Assembly (NCBI GenBank): GCA_002179805.1
Contig: NAVB01001874.1
Coordinates: 1 to 31,189 of the forward strand
Length of the DNA: 31,189 bases
Direction: 5' to 3'
Origin: Acanthamoeba lenticulata
Lineage: Eukaryota; Discosea; Longamoebia; Acanthamoebidae
The translations under genes and the position numbers were made by a program. Below are positions 7,717-17,490 of this stretch, one piece after another. Positions within the stretch are counted from its first letter, which is position 1. Every line of letters begins with the position of its first letter. A model generated the notes under the pieces. The model saw only the letters and a program-made list of their open reading frames with translations. It made no database searches and was not told where the DNA came from.

Positions 7717-10083
7717 TCAGTTGCGCTGGCTGCTAGGGAGAGGCGGAGCGGCCCGGCCCGACTGCCGGTCGTGGCCCACGGGCAGTGAGACCGGCGTCGA
7801 GCTGCGCGGCGGAAGCTGCGCGGCCAGGTAGCCGCGAGGAGGCCTCGGCTTGGCTTGCTGCTGCGGTGGCATCGCCGACGACGATGAAGACGATGGCGGA
7901 AGCATGTGGTCAAGAGGCTGGTATTGATATTGCTGCTGCTGGTGGGTCATGTTGTGGTGATGCTGCATGGAGGCCCGCGGGTGGCCCACCGGCTGCTCGC
8001 CATCGATACCACCGAACTCGCGCTCGTAGCAGAGGCTCGCGTCCTGGGAGGGCGACGAGGACGAGGACGACGGCGCCGTGGAGGGCGACGAGGACGAGTC
8101 CATCCCGGGCTGGTCGGCCGCCTGCCTCAGGCCGCCGCCAAAGTCGTGCAGCTGGTCGCCGTCCGGTCCAACCGGCGGCGAAGGCGGGGGCAGCGAGAAG
8201 GAGAAGGTCGGAAGGAACGGCAGCGGGACCGAAAGCGGGCTGATGTAGGGCGGCAGGTAGAAGTCGGCCGAGGAAGACGACGACGCCGGTGAGCTCGGGA
8301 CGCCCTCCACGACCAGCGGTGGCGGAGGCGGAGAGGACGACTTCTTCTTGTTGGCTCCTCGGCCATGCGAGGGCGAACCGTTCCCGGCCTGGTTGGCCGA
8401 CGAGGTCGCCGTCGTGGTCGAGATCGAGCCGAGGGGCGGGTAGGGATAGCTCGTGGGCGGAGCCGCATAGCCAAAGCCCTGGCCGTAGACCGGTTGCGGT
8501 TGTTGGGCGTAGGGCTGCAGCGGCGGCGGCTGCATGAACGGATCGCCCACCGGCGCGTGCAGCATGTCGAGGAACGACGGCTGCCTGTAGTGCTGCTGCT
8601 GATGATGATGATGATGCATAAGCGGCTGCTGTTGATGATGGAGGGGCAGCGGGCTTGGGGCCAGGGGCGGGTAGAGCGGCGTCGCAAAGAGGCTTCCCTG
8701 GGGCACGGGCGGCGAGGAGAAGAACGACGCGTCGCTGCTGCTGCTGCTGCAGGCTGAGGGCGGCGACGAGCCCCGGTGGTGGCTGCGAGGCCGAGGATAG
8801 GAGGAGGAGGAAGAGGAAGAAGATGAGCCGTTGCTCGGCCCAGAGAGGCAGGAGGAGCGCATGGGCGACGACGCGGGGGATGAAGTCGAGGAGGACGAGG
8901 TCGAGACCGCATGGGCGCCCGCGTAGTCGGCCGGTTGATCGGCATAATGCGCTTGCGTCGGGTCGTTGGCAAACGAACTGGATGAGAAGCCGGAAGAGGT
9001 CGATGGACAGGACATGGACGACGTCGCGGATCGGGTGGTCGACGAGGAGGACGAGGAGGAAAGCTCGTCGAGAAGCTCGTCGTCCTCGAGCTCCAGGTCT
9101 TCGGTCTCCACCTTCTCCTCGAAGCCGGCATCTTCAGGCGCCAAGCCGTCGAGGGTCAGGCCGCTCAGGCGGCTCGTCCCGGCCGAGGACTTGTGGCGAA
9201 AGCCCTTGTAGCAGTGCTTGGCCTTGCCCTTGGCGCCCGTACGCGAGCTCTTGAGGCCCGGAAACGCACGGTGGACCATCTTGCCAAACATGGACGGCAG
9301 CATCGGGTCCTTGCCCTCGGCCGCGCAAAAGGCCACGTAGTCGCTGTAGACCTCGTCCTTGGCCAGCGACGAGCCGCGCACAGTCTCGAAGTTGTCACGC
9401 AGCCTGGAATGACCAGAATGAAGGCGAATAGTTAGGATTTTCGATGAAAAAACGATAGTATAATCTTGTAAATAGTCTGGAGCAATATGAGGGAAGTACC
9501 AGGCCAATAGCCGTTGGGTGCTGTGGAGGTTCTTCTTGCGGGTGGGCGCTGGCGCGGGTGGGACGTAGGAGATGAAGTTGAGGGCGTTCTTGGCCTTCTT
9601 GGTGGGCTTTTTGCCCGATGTGTTGACTGACTGCCCGCCGCTGGCCCCGCCGTGGAGATGCAGGCTGTTGCTGCTCTCGTCATTGGTAGCCTCGCCTTCG
9701 TCCTCTTGATCCTCGTCCTCTTCCTGAAGATCTTCTCCATCTGGACGAGCTCGCTTCTTGAGCAGCTGCTCCTTCAGCCGCTGCATGCAGAGCTGCGGGG
9801 CCAGGTTGCCGCCGCTTCGGCTCGTCTCGTGATCTTCTTCTTCTTCTTCTATCCCGTCCATCGTCCTCAACGGGGACGATCCTTCCGACGCCGTCGGCAT
9901 TTTCCGGTTGGTCTTTGCGTGGCGCGCGGTGGTCGTAGAACAGGACGAGGTGCTCGTGGCGTGCATCTCTTCAGTGTCCTCTCTGGGCGGAGTCGTACGG
10001 AAGCGTTGCCGGCTGGAGGCGCGCGCTTGTTGGTGCAGAGCTGCACTGTCGACGTCCGCTTCCTCCACAATTGGCCTCATCAT
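7717..10083 (-). CDS. RFX-type winged-helix transcription factor
   Basis: Two exons, 9500-10083 and 7717-9403, give 756 aa. The intron at 9404-9499 (GTACTT...TTCCAG) is 96 nt with no stop, so the frame also reads through unspliced. Splicing rebuilds the RFX DNA-binding domain near residues 180-266: HSTQRLLAW joins LRDNFETVRGSSLAKDEVYSDYVAFC, then FGKMVHRAFPGLKSSRTG and a KHCYKGFRHK end. This matches the RFX pattern WL..NYE...G.SL......YxxYxxFC...FGKxxRxxFPxLK. The consensus RRLGTRGxSKYHYYG segment is altered to SRTGAKGKAKHCYKG. The rest is low-complexity: an acidic N-terminal half, then Ser-, Pro-, Gln- and His-rich tails. I see no obvious RFX dimerisation domain. The start is the first ATG of an MM pair after a stretch of non-coding character; the frame is open upstream to 10476. 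Confidence 0.85.
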   Translation of the reverse strand: MMRPIVEEADVDSAALHQQARASSRQRFRTTPPREDTEEMHATSTSSCSTTTARHAKTNRKMPTASEGSSPLRTMDGIEEEEEDHETSRSGGNLAPQLCMQRLKEQLLKKRARPDGEDLQEEDEDQEDEGEATNDESSNSLHLHGGASGGQSVNTSGKKPTKKAKNALNFISYVPPAPAPTRKKNLHSTQRLLAWYFPHIAPDYLQDYTIVFSSKILTIRLHSGHSRLRDNFETVRGSSLAKDEVYSDYVAFCAAEGKDPMLPSMFGKMVHRAFPGLKSSRTGAKGKAKHCYKGFRHKSSAGTSRLSGLTLDGLAPEDAGFEEKVETEDLELEDDELLDELSSSSSSSTTRSATSSMSCPSTSSGFSSSSFANDPTQAHYADQPADYAGAHAVSTSSSSTSSPASSPMRSSCLSGPSNGSSSSSSSSSYPRPRSHHRGSSPPSACSSSSSDASFFSSPPVPQGSLFATPLYPPLAPSPLPLHHQQQPLMHHHHHQQQHYRQPSFLDMLHAPVGDPFMQPPPLQPYAQQPQPVYGQGFGYAAPPTSYPYPPLGSISTTTATSSANQAGNGSPSHGRGANKKKSSSPPPPPLVVEGVPSSPASSSSSADFYLPPYISPLSVPLPFLPTFSFSLPPPSPPVGPDGDQLHDFGGGLRQAADQPGMDSSSSPSTAPSSSSSSPSQDASLCYEREFGGIDGEQPVGHPRASMQHHHNMTHQQQQYQYQPLDHMLPPSSSSSSAMPPQQQAKPRPPRGYLAAQLPPRSSTPVSLPVGHDRQSGRAAPPLPSSQRN
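9404..9499 (-). other. In-frame retainable intron inside the RFX DNA-binding domain
   Basis: On the minus strand the segment begins GTACTTCC and ends CATTCCAG. It is A/T-richer than the flanking exons and is a multiple of three with no stop. Removing it restores the conserved WLRDNFE junction of RFX domains. Keeping it would insert 32 residues in the first part of the DNA-binding fold. Confidence 0.75.
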
Positions 10084-10902
10084 TCCAAAACGTGCGGTAA
10101 CGGAGTGGGCTCTATATGGCGCGTCGAGGCGAAAGCGGCAGAGGGTGTGCAAGTGAGAAAGGAGAGGAGACCACTGAGAAAGACGAGCTTGGGACACTCC
10201 GGAGAGTGGAGATGAAGAGGGGGGGGGGGGCTGGCTGCGGGGCAATGTCGCTAAAAACATTCCTATTGTGAGGGAAGAAGGAACGCACCGATAGTGGCGC
10301 TTTGTCGGCCAGGGTGTTCCTGCCAGTGTGGCCGTCGGGTTTGCACACGTGTGGGGAGGTTGCAGGTTGTTCTGTGTGCTTGGGTCGAGTTTTGGGCACA
10401 GGTACTTCGAAGCAGCTCTACCGTGTTGTCGGTGGTCGAGCAAGCAGAGAATTGAGTCTGACCAAACAAGGGCCAAGGCTGTTGCGCCCTCTCTTGGGTT
10501 TGCTATTGGTCCGAAATCTTGAACGGCTTGGGGAATCGCTCAGGCACAATTGTGAAAAGTCGCGCTTGTTCCTCAGGTATTAGCTATCCGTAAAACACGA
10601 GAATTTTCCTCCCGGTGCGCCTATAGGAAGCATCTGTCGGCGAATTTCCCGCAGAATCGTCCAACGGGAAATGCCTGCCAACATCGTCAACGTGCTTGTT
10701 CGCCCCGTTCCATTCGGGGCTTTACATGTCAACCGCGTTCCGTCCCGCTGCCCATGTATGGGAATCCTTGAAATTGATTGTTTCCTTCCACCATGGTCGC
10801 TAAGTGGCCAGATCAAGATCCGTGGAGGTTCTGCCCGGAAGAACGGGCTCCCACCGGAAGAATGACCATACGGCGAGTTCACCCCGCCTGTTGCCCAACC
10901 GC
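10084..10902. other. Upstream region of the RFX gene, about 0.8 kb
   Basis: This lies between the RFX start and the 3' end of the upstream membrane-protein gene. A weak TATA-like CATATAGA occurs on the minus strand at 10111-10118, only about 30 nt before the ATG. A G-run is at about 10219-10228. From 10580 to 10918 the minus strand is open for 112 codons from an ATG, and overlapping plus-strand frames are open too. I recognise no domain there and do not call it a gene. Confidence 0.45.
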
Positions 10903-11660
10903 TCACGCCCTTGTCCAAGGGCCAGCCTGCGACCAGACGGCAAGGTCAGGAGTTGACCGGAGGCAGGAGTTGGTCAGGCAAGCTGGTTGGTTGGTGAGTT
11001 GGTTGTTGGTTGCGTACCTCCAAAAACACGCCCGAGGACCACTTGAGCACCATGAAGGACCATACTGCAAAAAGTAGAGGAGGACGGAACCGGTCGGAGA
11101 CATGGTGAGCAGGAATAGCTCACCCGCGGCAATCTGGGATAGTGCGTACTGATGGTAAGCCAGTGGGATGTGGGGTTGAGGGATTCGTCGTTGGCGTGCG
11201 CTAGAACTGCGTAGCCTGCGATGCCGCCAGTGCCAACGGACACACCCACAACCGCCAGCGCAAAGCACAACCAGCGATAGACCCGCCACGCAGGCCTCTC
11301 CACAGGTCGCATGGCCAGAGACCCACCGCTGCCCATGGCAGACGTGCGTTCGGCAAGACGCGTGCCGCCTGCAGCCCCCTCTTGGCGGCTGCCCTGGAAG
11401 AAATCTTCTTGTTCCTCCACATACAACGCTGCCACCTCGTCGGGGTATTTTTCTGTGCACTCGGCAGCGACAATGGCGCGGTAGTGCTTGATGACGAGGG
11501 AGAGCAGTAGCAGCGCGTAGCAGGCCGACAGGAAGGCAAAGCCTGACGTCTCCCACGCGTGCAAGTAGAGGAAGCCCCCACCAGCACTCAGGCCAGCCAA
11601 CAACCCAATGGCTGCCCACGCAATCTTAAGTCTGCCCTTGACTATGCGCCATGCGGCCAT
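10903..11660 (-). CDS. Four-pass integral membrane protein, family not recognised
   Basis: The start is the ATG at 11660 (MAAWRIV). An in-frame ATG at 11738 would add 26 residues without membrane-protein character. Exon 1 is 11150-11660 and exon 2 is 11018-11064, joined in phase. Four hydrophobic segments are visible: IAWAAIGLLAGLSAGGG, FAFLSACYALLLLSLVI, WLCFALAVVGVSVGTGG and, across the splice, HWLTIIWSFMVLKWSSGVFL. A loop of about 70 residues with acidic character (EEQEDFFQG) separates pairs 1-2 and 3-4. The 3' end is uncertain. Splicing from 11017 to 10926 gives a short tail ending near 10903. Reading on from exon 2 without that splice gives a stop near 10948. Without the first splice the fourth segment is lost to Ser/Pro-rich sequence, which supports that intron. 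Confidence 0.6.
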
Positions 11661-11780
11661 GTTGCGTCCAACAGATTTAAGATTCAACAAGCCTGGCTGG
11701 GGTACCAGTGAGTGGTTCCCCCTTCGGCCACCACCCACCCACGACCGTCCGGTGAAAACTTGCCGTATTCCTTACATTCT

Positions 11781-11787
11781 TATAAAA
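11781..11787 (+). promoter_or_regulatory. TATA box in the divergent promoter of the membrane-protein and SAP genes
   Basis: TATAAAA occurs about 105 nt upstream of the SAP gene start (11888), within the 227 bp gap between two divergent genes. It is the best TATA match in the window. Confidence 0.5.
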
Positions 11788-11887
11788 ACAGCGAAATTTT
11801 TAGAATGGCAACGTTGTTGAGCCTTCCTTCAAAATCACTCAATTGATTGGACAATAATCAAAGGGCGCTTGCGGCGGTGGGCGGACC

Positions 11888-14800
11888 ATGTCGTTGCGTT
11901 CGCGCAGCCAAAGAGCCGCAGTAAAAGCGGTTGACTATGTGGAATGGAGCAGTGAGGATGAAGATGAAGAGGAGGGCGCCCCAAAATCTAGGAATGCGAA
12001 GAGGGGGCGAGCGGACAATCGCGATACAGGAGAGGAGGAGGAACAGGAGGAAGATGCAGAGGGCGTGTGGACAATGCGCCTCGTCGTGACTGACGACGAA
12101 GAGCGGCGCTATGAGTTGTCTGGCGAGCCCCTCGATGCGCCCCTCCCACCTCCCATCAAGCCCCCCAAGCCCGCCTCCAACTCTGCAGGCGAGGCCCAGG
12201 CGGCCCCGAACGCAGCTGAAGTGACAGAAGGTGGCAGTACTCCTGTCGTGCCACCCAAGCCCAAGAAAGAGTCCTTCTATGCAGCCATGAAAGAGCTCGA
12301 GGGCGGGCAGAACGTGGGCCTGCTCGAGGGCTGGTGGTTCTGTCTGCGCGGATCCAACGACGACTTCACACAGGCCCTTGCCCTGGGCGGCAAGAAGAAG
12401 CTCACCAAGTTCCCCGCTGAGGGTCTCATCTCGTGCTTCCTCTCCTACGGACCACCCTGCGTCCAGCCCAAGAACCGCACAGTACACTTGCCTCTTCCTC
12501 CTCGTGTGCAGTTGCAGGACTACCCCACTACATCTTCTACTACATCATCTTCTGCACCACAGATGTCCTACGATTCTTGGCGTTGACGCGTCTTTTGACC
12601 TACGCAGGTGGCCTACTCGCTCCAGGACATCAGCTACGACGTGCAGCAGTCCTACTTCACCGGCGCGCTCAAGGACAAGAAGCGCCAGAAGACTGGCAAG
12701 GTACATCCCCTTCCCTGCTTCCAAAGTCGTCTTCTTCTTCGTCCTTCTCATTCTCTCGTCGTCTTGGGAGCGGACAGACCTACCACGTCGACCGCAGCAG
12801 CTCGCCCACATGCGAGACCGACCAGCTGGTGCTGCGCATCGAGCAGGGGAAGCTCATGGCCGTGCGGCTGTTCGTGGAGCTCAAGGACCTGCCCGAGGCC
12901 TGGCGCCGGCGCGTGCGGGCCGAGGAGCGCTACCGCGAGACGCACGAAGTGCTCTTTCGGCGGCGCGAAGAGTCCACCAAGCGCGTGCGCTTCGACGACG
13001 AGCGCGTGAACGTCCGCCTCTTCCTGTGCGACGACCCGCCCACGCAGCACCTGGCCGAGGAGAAGACCCAGATCGCCGCCGAGGACCACGAGGGCGAGGG
13101 CCGCCGCAAGCTGCGCGAGAAGGGCGAGGACAGCTCCATCCTCAAGACTGCGCTCAAGACCCGCGTGGTCGACGTCGACGCCGACGACGACAACAACAAC
13201 GGCAGCGATCCCAGCCTCGGCCAGCCGCCGGAGCCCGCCGCCGCCACCGACCTCGCCGTGGCCGCCGCTCCAGTGCCGCCGCCGCCACAGGCGCAGCAGC
13301 AGCTCCTCACCATGGAGGAAGTGGCTGGGAAGACGGTCCTGCAGCTGCGGGCGCTGCTCAAGGAGCGCGGGTTGACCAAGACGGGCACCAAGGAGGTCCT
13401 CATCGAGCGCCTCACGGGTCAACGCCCGCCAAAGGGGCCAGCGGCGGCCGCGAAGAAGGACGACTTGCCGGGCCCCGGCCAGCAGGCCGAGGTCGACGTC
13501 GGGACCGGCGGCGGCGGTGAGCAGGTCGAGGCCAAGGCCACGCCCAGCAACAAGCGCAAGCGAAAGAGCGACGCCAAGGAGCCCAAAGCGGCGGGCGGAG
13601 GAGGCAAAGAGCGAAGCAAAAGAACGAAAAAAGCGAGCAAGAATGCAAAGAATGACGAAGATGCAGTGCTGGACAAGGCGGGCGGCCAAGAGCCCAACTC
13701 GAGCGAGGAGAACCACAGCGGCGAGACGCTCATGCCCGCCGAGGCCACGTCGTCCACCTCCACCGCCGTCACTGCCACTGCGGCTGACGTCGACGTCGAC
13801 GTCGACGTCGAGCCGCAGCAGCTCACAAAGCTGAACCGAGACGAGCTCAGGCAGCGATGCAAGATGCTCAAAGTCAAGTGCACGGGCAAGAAGGACGACC
13901 TCATCTCGCGGCTCCTCGCAGCCTTGCCCGGAGGCCTCCTGGGCCGCGCCAAGAAGCCCGCGGCCGACGACGGTGGCGGCGGCAGTGCGCCAGCTGAGGC
14001 TCCGGAGAAGGAGAAGAAGACAAAGACAAAGGACAAGAGCAGGAGCAAAGCCGAAGGAAAGCGAAAACGAGACGACAAGGAGAAGCCACTGGCGGGCGAG
14101 GGCGCCGGCGCCGTGAAGAAGAGTCGAACCAAGCGCGGCTCGTCGGCGCCCGACGAGGGTTCGCCAAAGGATGTGGCCGCGGCCGTGGTCGAGGCCAAGG
14201 ACGCGGAGGTGAAGGCAGAGGCTCTCGGCGAGGAGAAGAAGGACAAGGAGGAGGAGGGGGAGGAGGACGTCAAGGCCAACCCCGACAAGGAGGGCGAGGC
14301 GCAGCAGCCAGAGGGCCAAGGGGAGAAGGACAAGTCAACCAACGAGGAGGAGGGCAGGGACGAGAGCCCAGGCGAGGCCGGGGCCCCTCCGCCCACCGCG
14401 GTCGTCGAAGGCGAGCAGCTGGCGCTGGCCGAGCAGAAACGGGCGGAGCTCCAGAAGTTGAGGGTGCTCGACCTCCGTGCCCTGGCCCGCAAGTGCAAAG
14501 TCAAGCAGGGCAACAAGGACGAGATCGTGGCCCGCCTCCTGGCCCACTACTTCCCCTCTGCCGGCCTCTCAACCGCCTCCTCGTCTTCGACGCTCAACTC
14601 GACGACCTCCCCGCGAAAGAGACGTACGCCGCCCGGCGCCGCGACGACCGCAGCCAACGGCGACTCGAAGCGACGAAGGCGAGCATCGCCAGCGGCAGCG
14701 ACAGCAGCAGAAGAGGCCGAGACGACGGCCACCACCACAACAGCGACGACGGCGGTGCTGCCGGCCGAGGCCAGCGATGGAGTCGAGGCCGCCGCGGAGA

Positions 14801-15306
14801 ACGGGAAAGAAGAGCCTCAGGCGACCGACGGCGAGGGTGGCGAGGAGAAGGCCCTCTTGGGGGAAAGCGGAGAGGCCGTGAAGATCCTTGTGAACGGCGA
14901 CGAGGCCAGCGAGGCGGACAAGGCCGACAGTGCGGCGGCGACGCGACGTTCATCGCCTCTGCGACAAGCGTCTCCCACTCGAGCAGCCAAGGCCGCCACC
15001 AGCCCTGAGAAGGGCGAGACGCCGCGACTTGCATCACCCCAGCGACGTACGTCGCCCACACGAGCAGCCGCAGCGGCGACGGCCTCGTCACCCGGCCCAC
15101 GCCCGACGACAACGTACGTTCTTTGCGCTCTACAACGTCGACATTGTGGTCATGAGGCGGGCGCTCACCATTTCATTTGACGCGACAGGCCGCAACCTTC
15201 TGGCGGAGGAGGGGTGGGACCAGCTCGACGAGTCGGACTGCGGCGCCCTTCGTCGTCAGCCAAGGCGCCGCTTCACCCGTCTGCTGCCGCCGCCAACAAA
15301 CCCTGA
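11888..15306 (+). CDS. Triple SAP-domain nuclear protein
   Basis: Four exons, 11888-12481, 12608-12700, 12778-15113 and 15189-15306, close in phase to give 1,046 aa. The N-terminus is acidic. Residues from about 130 to 290 form a more ordered, unrecognised region (LLEGWWFCLRG, SYDVQQSYFTGALKDKKRQK, LRIEQGKLMAVRLFVELKDL). Three SAP motifs follow: about 408-443 (TVLQLRALLKERGLTKTGTK), 579-615 (LNRDELRQRCKMLKVKCTGK) and 786-820 (LRVLDLRALARKCKVKQGNK). Long Lys/Glu/Ala-rich disordered linkers lie between them. The tail carries repeated SP or SPxR motifs. SAP motifs are helix-turn-helix units that bind DNA, often scaffold-attachment AT-rich DNA, in chromatin, repair and RNA-processing proteins. 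An unspliced reading through 12482-12607 hits a stop, which supports that intron. Confidence 0.8.
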
Positions 15307-15412
15307 TTGTACAAAGATCCATCACCCTCGTCCCCCCCCCCGCGTAGAGAAAAACGATGCACAGAAAAAGAACGAAAGCGATGCTTTAGCGCGCAACAAA
15401 TCGATGCAACTC

Positions 15413-16354
15413 TCAGGAGGTGGGCGTCTTGGATGATGAAGAAGAAGCAGGCGGAAGGACGATGGGCCGGAGAGTGTTGATGTAGGAGTAGCGCGAGAAG
15501 GGCACGGAGAGGCGTCGAAACCAGACGTATTGGCTGTGGTGCGCCTGCATGGCGCGATGCACGGGCCAGAAGGGGAGCCAGCTGGGCGTGATGAACAAAG
15601 GGCCGTCAGAGGTTAGGCTCGACCACACGAGATCGAGCGGACCCGAGTACTTGCGCAACACGTTCGTCGTCTCCAGCTTGAAGCCGCGCAGCTCCGGCTG
15701 CTCTGGAGGCGTAGCTGTAGCTGTAGGTGACGCGCTCGTGCCACGATGAGAGAGCGTTGATGAGGTGGATGGCAGAGAAGTAGAGGGAGAGGCAGAAGTA
15801 GAGGAAGGAGAAGATTGTGCAGCCGCCAAAAACTGAGCCACGCCGTGGTAGACAGCGACGTGGTTGGGATGAGCACTCACGCCACCCTCATCGAAGGTGA
15901 TCACAGCCTCGAATTTCTTCTCGTTGGCGTAGGCTTGAACAAATTGAGCGATAAGATCAGCACTCCAGCGATTGTGCGGTCCATCTCGCAGCTTCTCATC
16001 CTCGACAATCTTGATGTTGGCCTTACTTATGCCCAGCACGTTTGCGCTCGCGTAAAGCTCCTTGATGCGCACCTTGCCTGTTGAAGGGCCCTCAAAGTCA
16101 CCGTTCGACAAGCACAGCAGATGGACTTCGCGGTTCGATTTCAAGAGGCCAAGTATGGAGGGCACGAAGAACATCGCTTCATCGTCCGGGTGGGCAATCA
16201 CAAACAAGACGGGCCCTTGCCTTGCGGCTTCAGATTCATCCCTGTCTCCCTCCGCACGTGATCGGTAGTAGACGACAAAGATGGCCACAAGCACGTTGAG
16301 GATCAACAGTGCGAGCCTGAGGTAATCCAGCACGTGCAGCACCAGGTCATCCAT
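15413..16354 (-). CDS. PIGL: N-acetylglucosaminyl-phosphatidylinositol de-N-acetylase (PIG-L)
   Basis: A single exon encodes 313 aa from the ATG at 16354, or 331 aa from an in-frame ATG at 16408. The shorter form starts MDDLVLHVLDYL and leads straight into the hydrophobic segment (LALLILNVLVAIFVVYY), as in ER-anchored PIG-L. The family signature is intact: VIAHPDDEAMFF with the metal-binding HPDDE, LLCLSNGDFEG, and GVSAHPNHVAVYHG supplying the distal histidines. The enzyme removes acetate from GlcNAc-PI in the second step of GPI-anchor synthesis on the cytosolic face of the ER. It is longer than human PIG-L (252 aa) because of a Ser/Thr/Pro-rich insert of about 40 residues after VAQFLAAAQ. 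The 3' end converges on the SAP gene with about 107 bp between stops. Confidence 0.93.
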   Translation of the reverse strand: MDDLVLHVLDYLRLALLILNVLVAIFVVYYRSRAEGDRDESEAARQGPVLFVIAHPDDEAMFFVPSILGLLKSNREVHLLCLSNGDFEGPSTGKVRIKELYASANVLGISKANIKIVEDEKLRDGPHNRWSADLIAQFVQAYANEKKFEAVITFDEGGVSAHPNHVAVYHGVAQFLAAAQSSPSSTSASPSTSLPSTSSTLSHRGTSASPTATATPPEQPELRGFKLETTNVLRKYSGPLDLVWSSLTSDGPLFITPSWLPFWPVHRAMQAHHSQYVWFRRLSVPFSRYSYINTLRPIVLPPASSSSSKTPTS

Positions 16355-16468
16355 CTGCAAACGATGCAAGAGACAGCTTCCTTTTGGCCATCTGTCTCTT
16401 CTCTTCACAGCAGGCTAGAAAAGATTGAAGAAAACAAGAAGACAAAGTTGAAGAGAAGAACTGCAGCT

Positions 16469-17490
16469 TTACATCAGGACGCACTTGTGGTCCCCCTCGG
16501 CCCCATCGACGGCGGTGCTGTGCCTTCGCCGGCCACTGGTGAGCGACTTCATCCGTGATGAGACCTTTGAGGCGGTGCTGCCCCTTCGCTTGTGTGGTCT
16601 CTTCGGGCGCAGGATCACCGCCTTGACCGCCGTATCAAACACCATCTTCAGGTTCTCGCCTGTGATCGCCGAACACTCGACGTAGTTCACCGCCCCGATG
16701 CTCCTCGCCAAAGCCAAGCCCTCTTCGCCGGTGATTGGCATCTACAAGGAGAAAACGTTGACGTCAGTTCAACTTAGGCACCCTGCAGAGTAAACGAACC
16801 TGGCCAATGGCTTTGAGCTGATCAAGAGTTACTGGGTCGTTTCGCAAGTCGGCCTATCGATGTGGGTGTGAACAAACGAAGCAAAAGAGGACTGTTTCAC
16901 TTGAGGAGGGAATGCCAAACCTTGGTGCCAACGAGCACGATGGGCGTGTCTGGGCAGTACTGTCGCAGCTCGGGAACCCACTTGTCGGGCACGTTCTGCA
17001 TGGAAGTCCTGCTCACAAGCGAGAAGCACACCAAGAACACGTCGGTCCCGGCGTACGACAGAGGCCGGATGCGGTCAAAGTCTTCCTGGCCAGCCGTGTC
17101 CTGATGGTGTCGACATTGAAGAACGAAGGTCAGCAACCTCCTCACCAGGAGACAGACTACTTGATGCCCAGATCGGCCACAGTACCCATAAACTGAGCTC
17201 CACGTCAAAGTCGCCCGCGCTCAAGTTGACGATGTAGTTGTCAAAAACCTGGGACGCGAGCTGGTCAGTCAGCCCCAAGGCTTTGGCAGAAGCTGCGGAT
17301 TCGTACCGTGGGAACGTAGGCCGTGGGCGCCTTGTTGGTCGAGTACGCTGTGCGAAAGGTACAAACGCAAGTATGAGCAGAATCCGTCGAAGATGGGGGA
17401 GGCGGAAGCAGGAGCAGAACCTATGAGGAGGCATGTTTTGCCCACTGCACCATCTCCAATGACGACGAGCTTCACTGCGTGTGTTGTCAT
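16469..17490 (-). CDS. Rho/Rac-family small GTPase with CAAX tail
   Basis: Six exons close exactly in phase: 17421-17490, 17307-17347, 17186-17248, 16921-17100, 16800-16853 and 16469-16741, giving 226 aa. The P-loop GDGAVGKTC, the effector loop YVPTVFDNY, switch [18 protein letters not shown], base-recognition segments VGTKADL and ECSA, and a Rho insert helix ([12 protein letters not shown]) are all present. Gly12- and Gln61-equivalent residues are normal, so it should cycle between GTP and GDP. The tail after the G domain is longer and more basic than in Rac1 ([15 protein letters not shown]) and ends CVLM, a CAAX box whose final Met favours farnesylation. It probably acts at the plasma membrane or endomembranes on actin. 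It is tandem with PIG-L and was probably named a Rac in annotation. Confidence 0.92.

Noticed and set aside
12482..12607. Reading a hydrophobic HYIFYYIIF segment of the SAP gene as an extra exon (possible membrane helix)
   Set aside because: The phases at its edges do not close, whereas one 126 nt intron joins the flanking exons exactly in phase; the Tyr/Phe stretch is intronic pyrimidine-rich sequence.
12748..14319. 523-codon open frame on the minus strand across the SAP gene
   Set aside because: It is the mirror of a GC-rich coding exon on the plus strand; the translation is Leu/Val-rich and low-complexity, without domains, and the plus strand carries clear SAP motifs.
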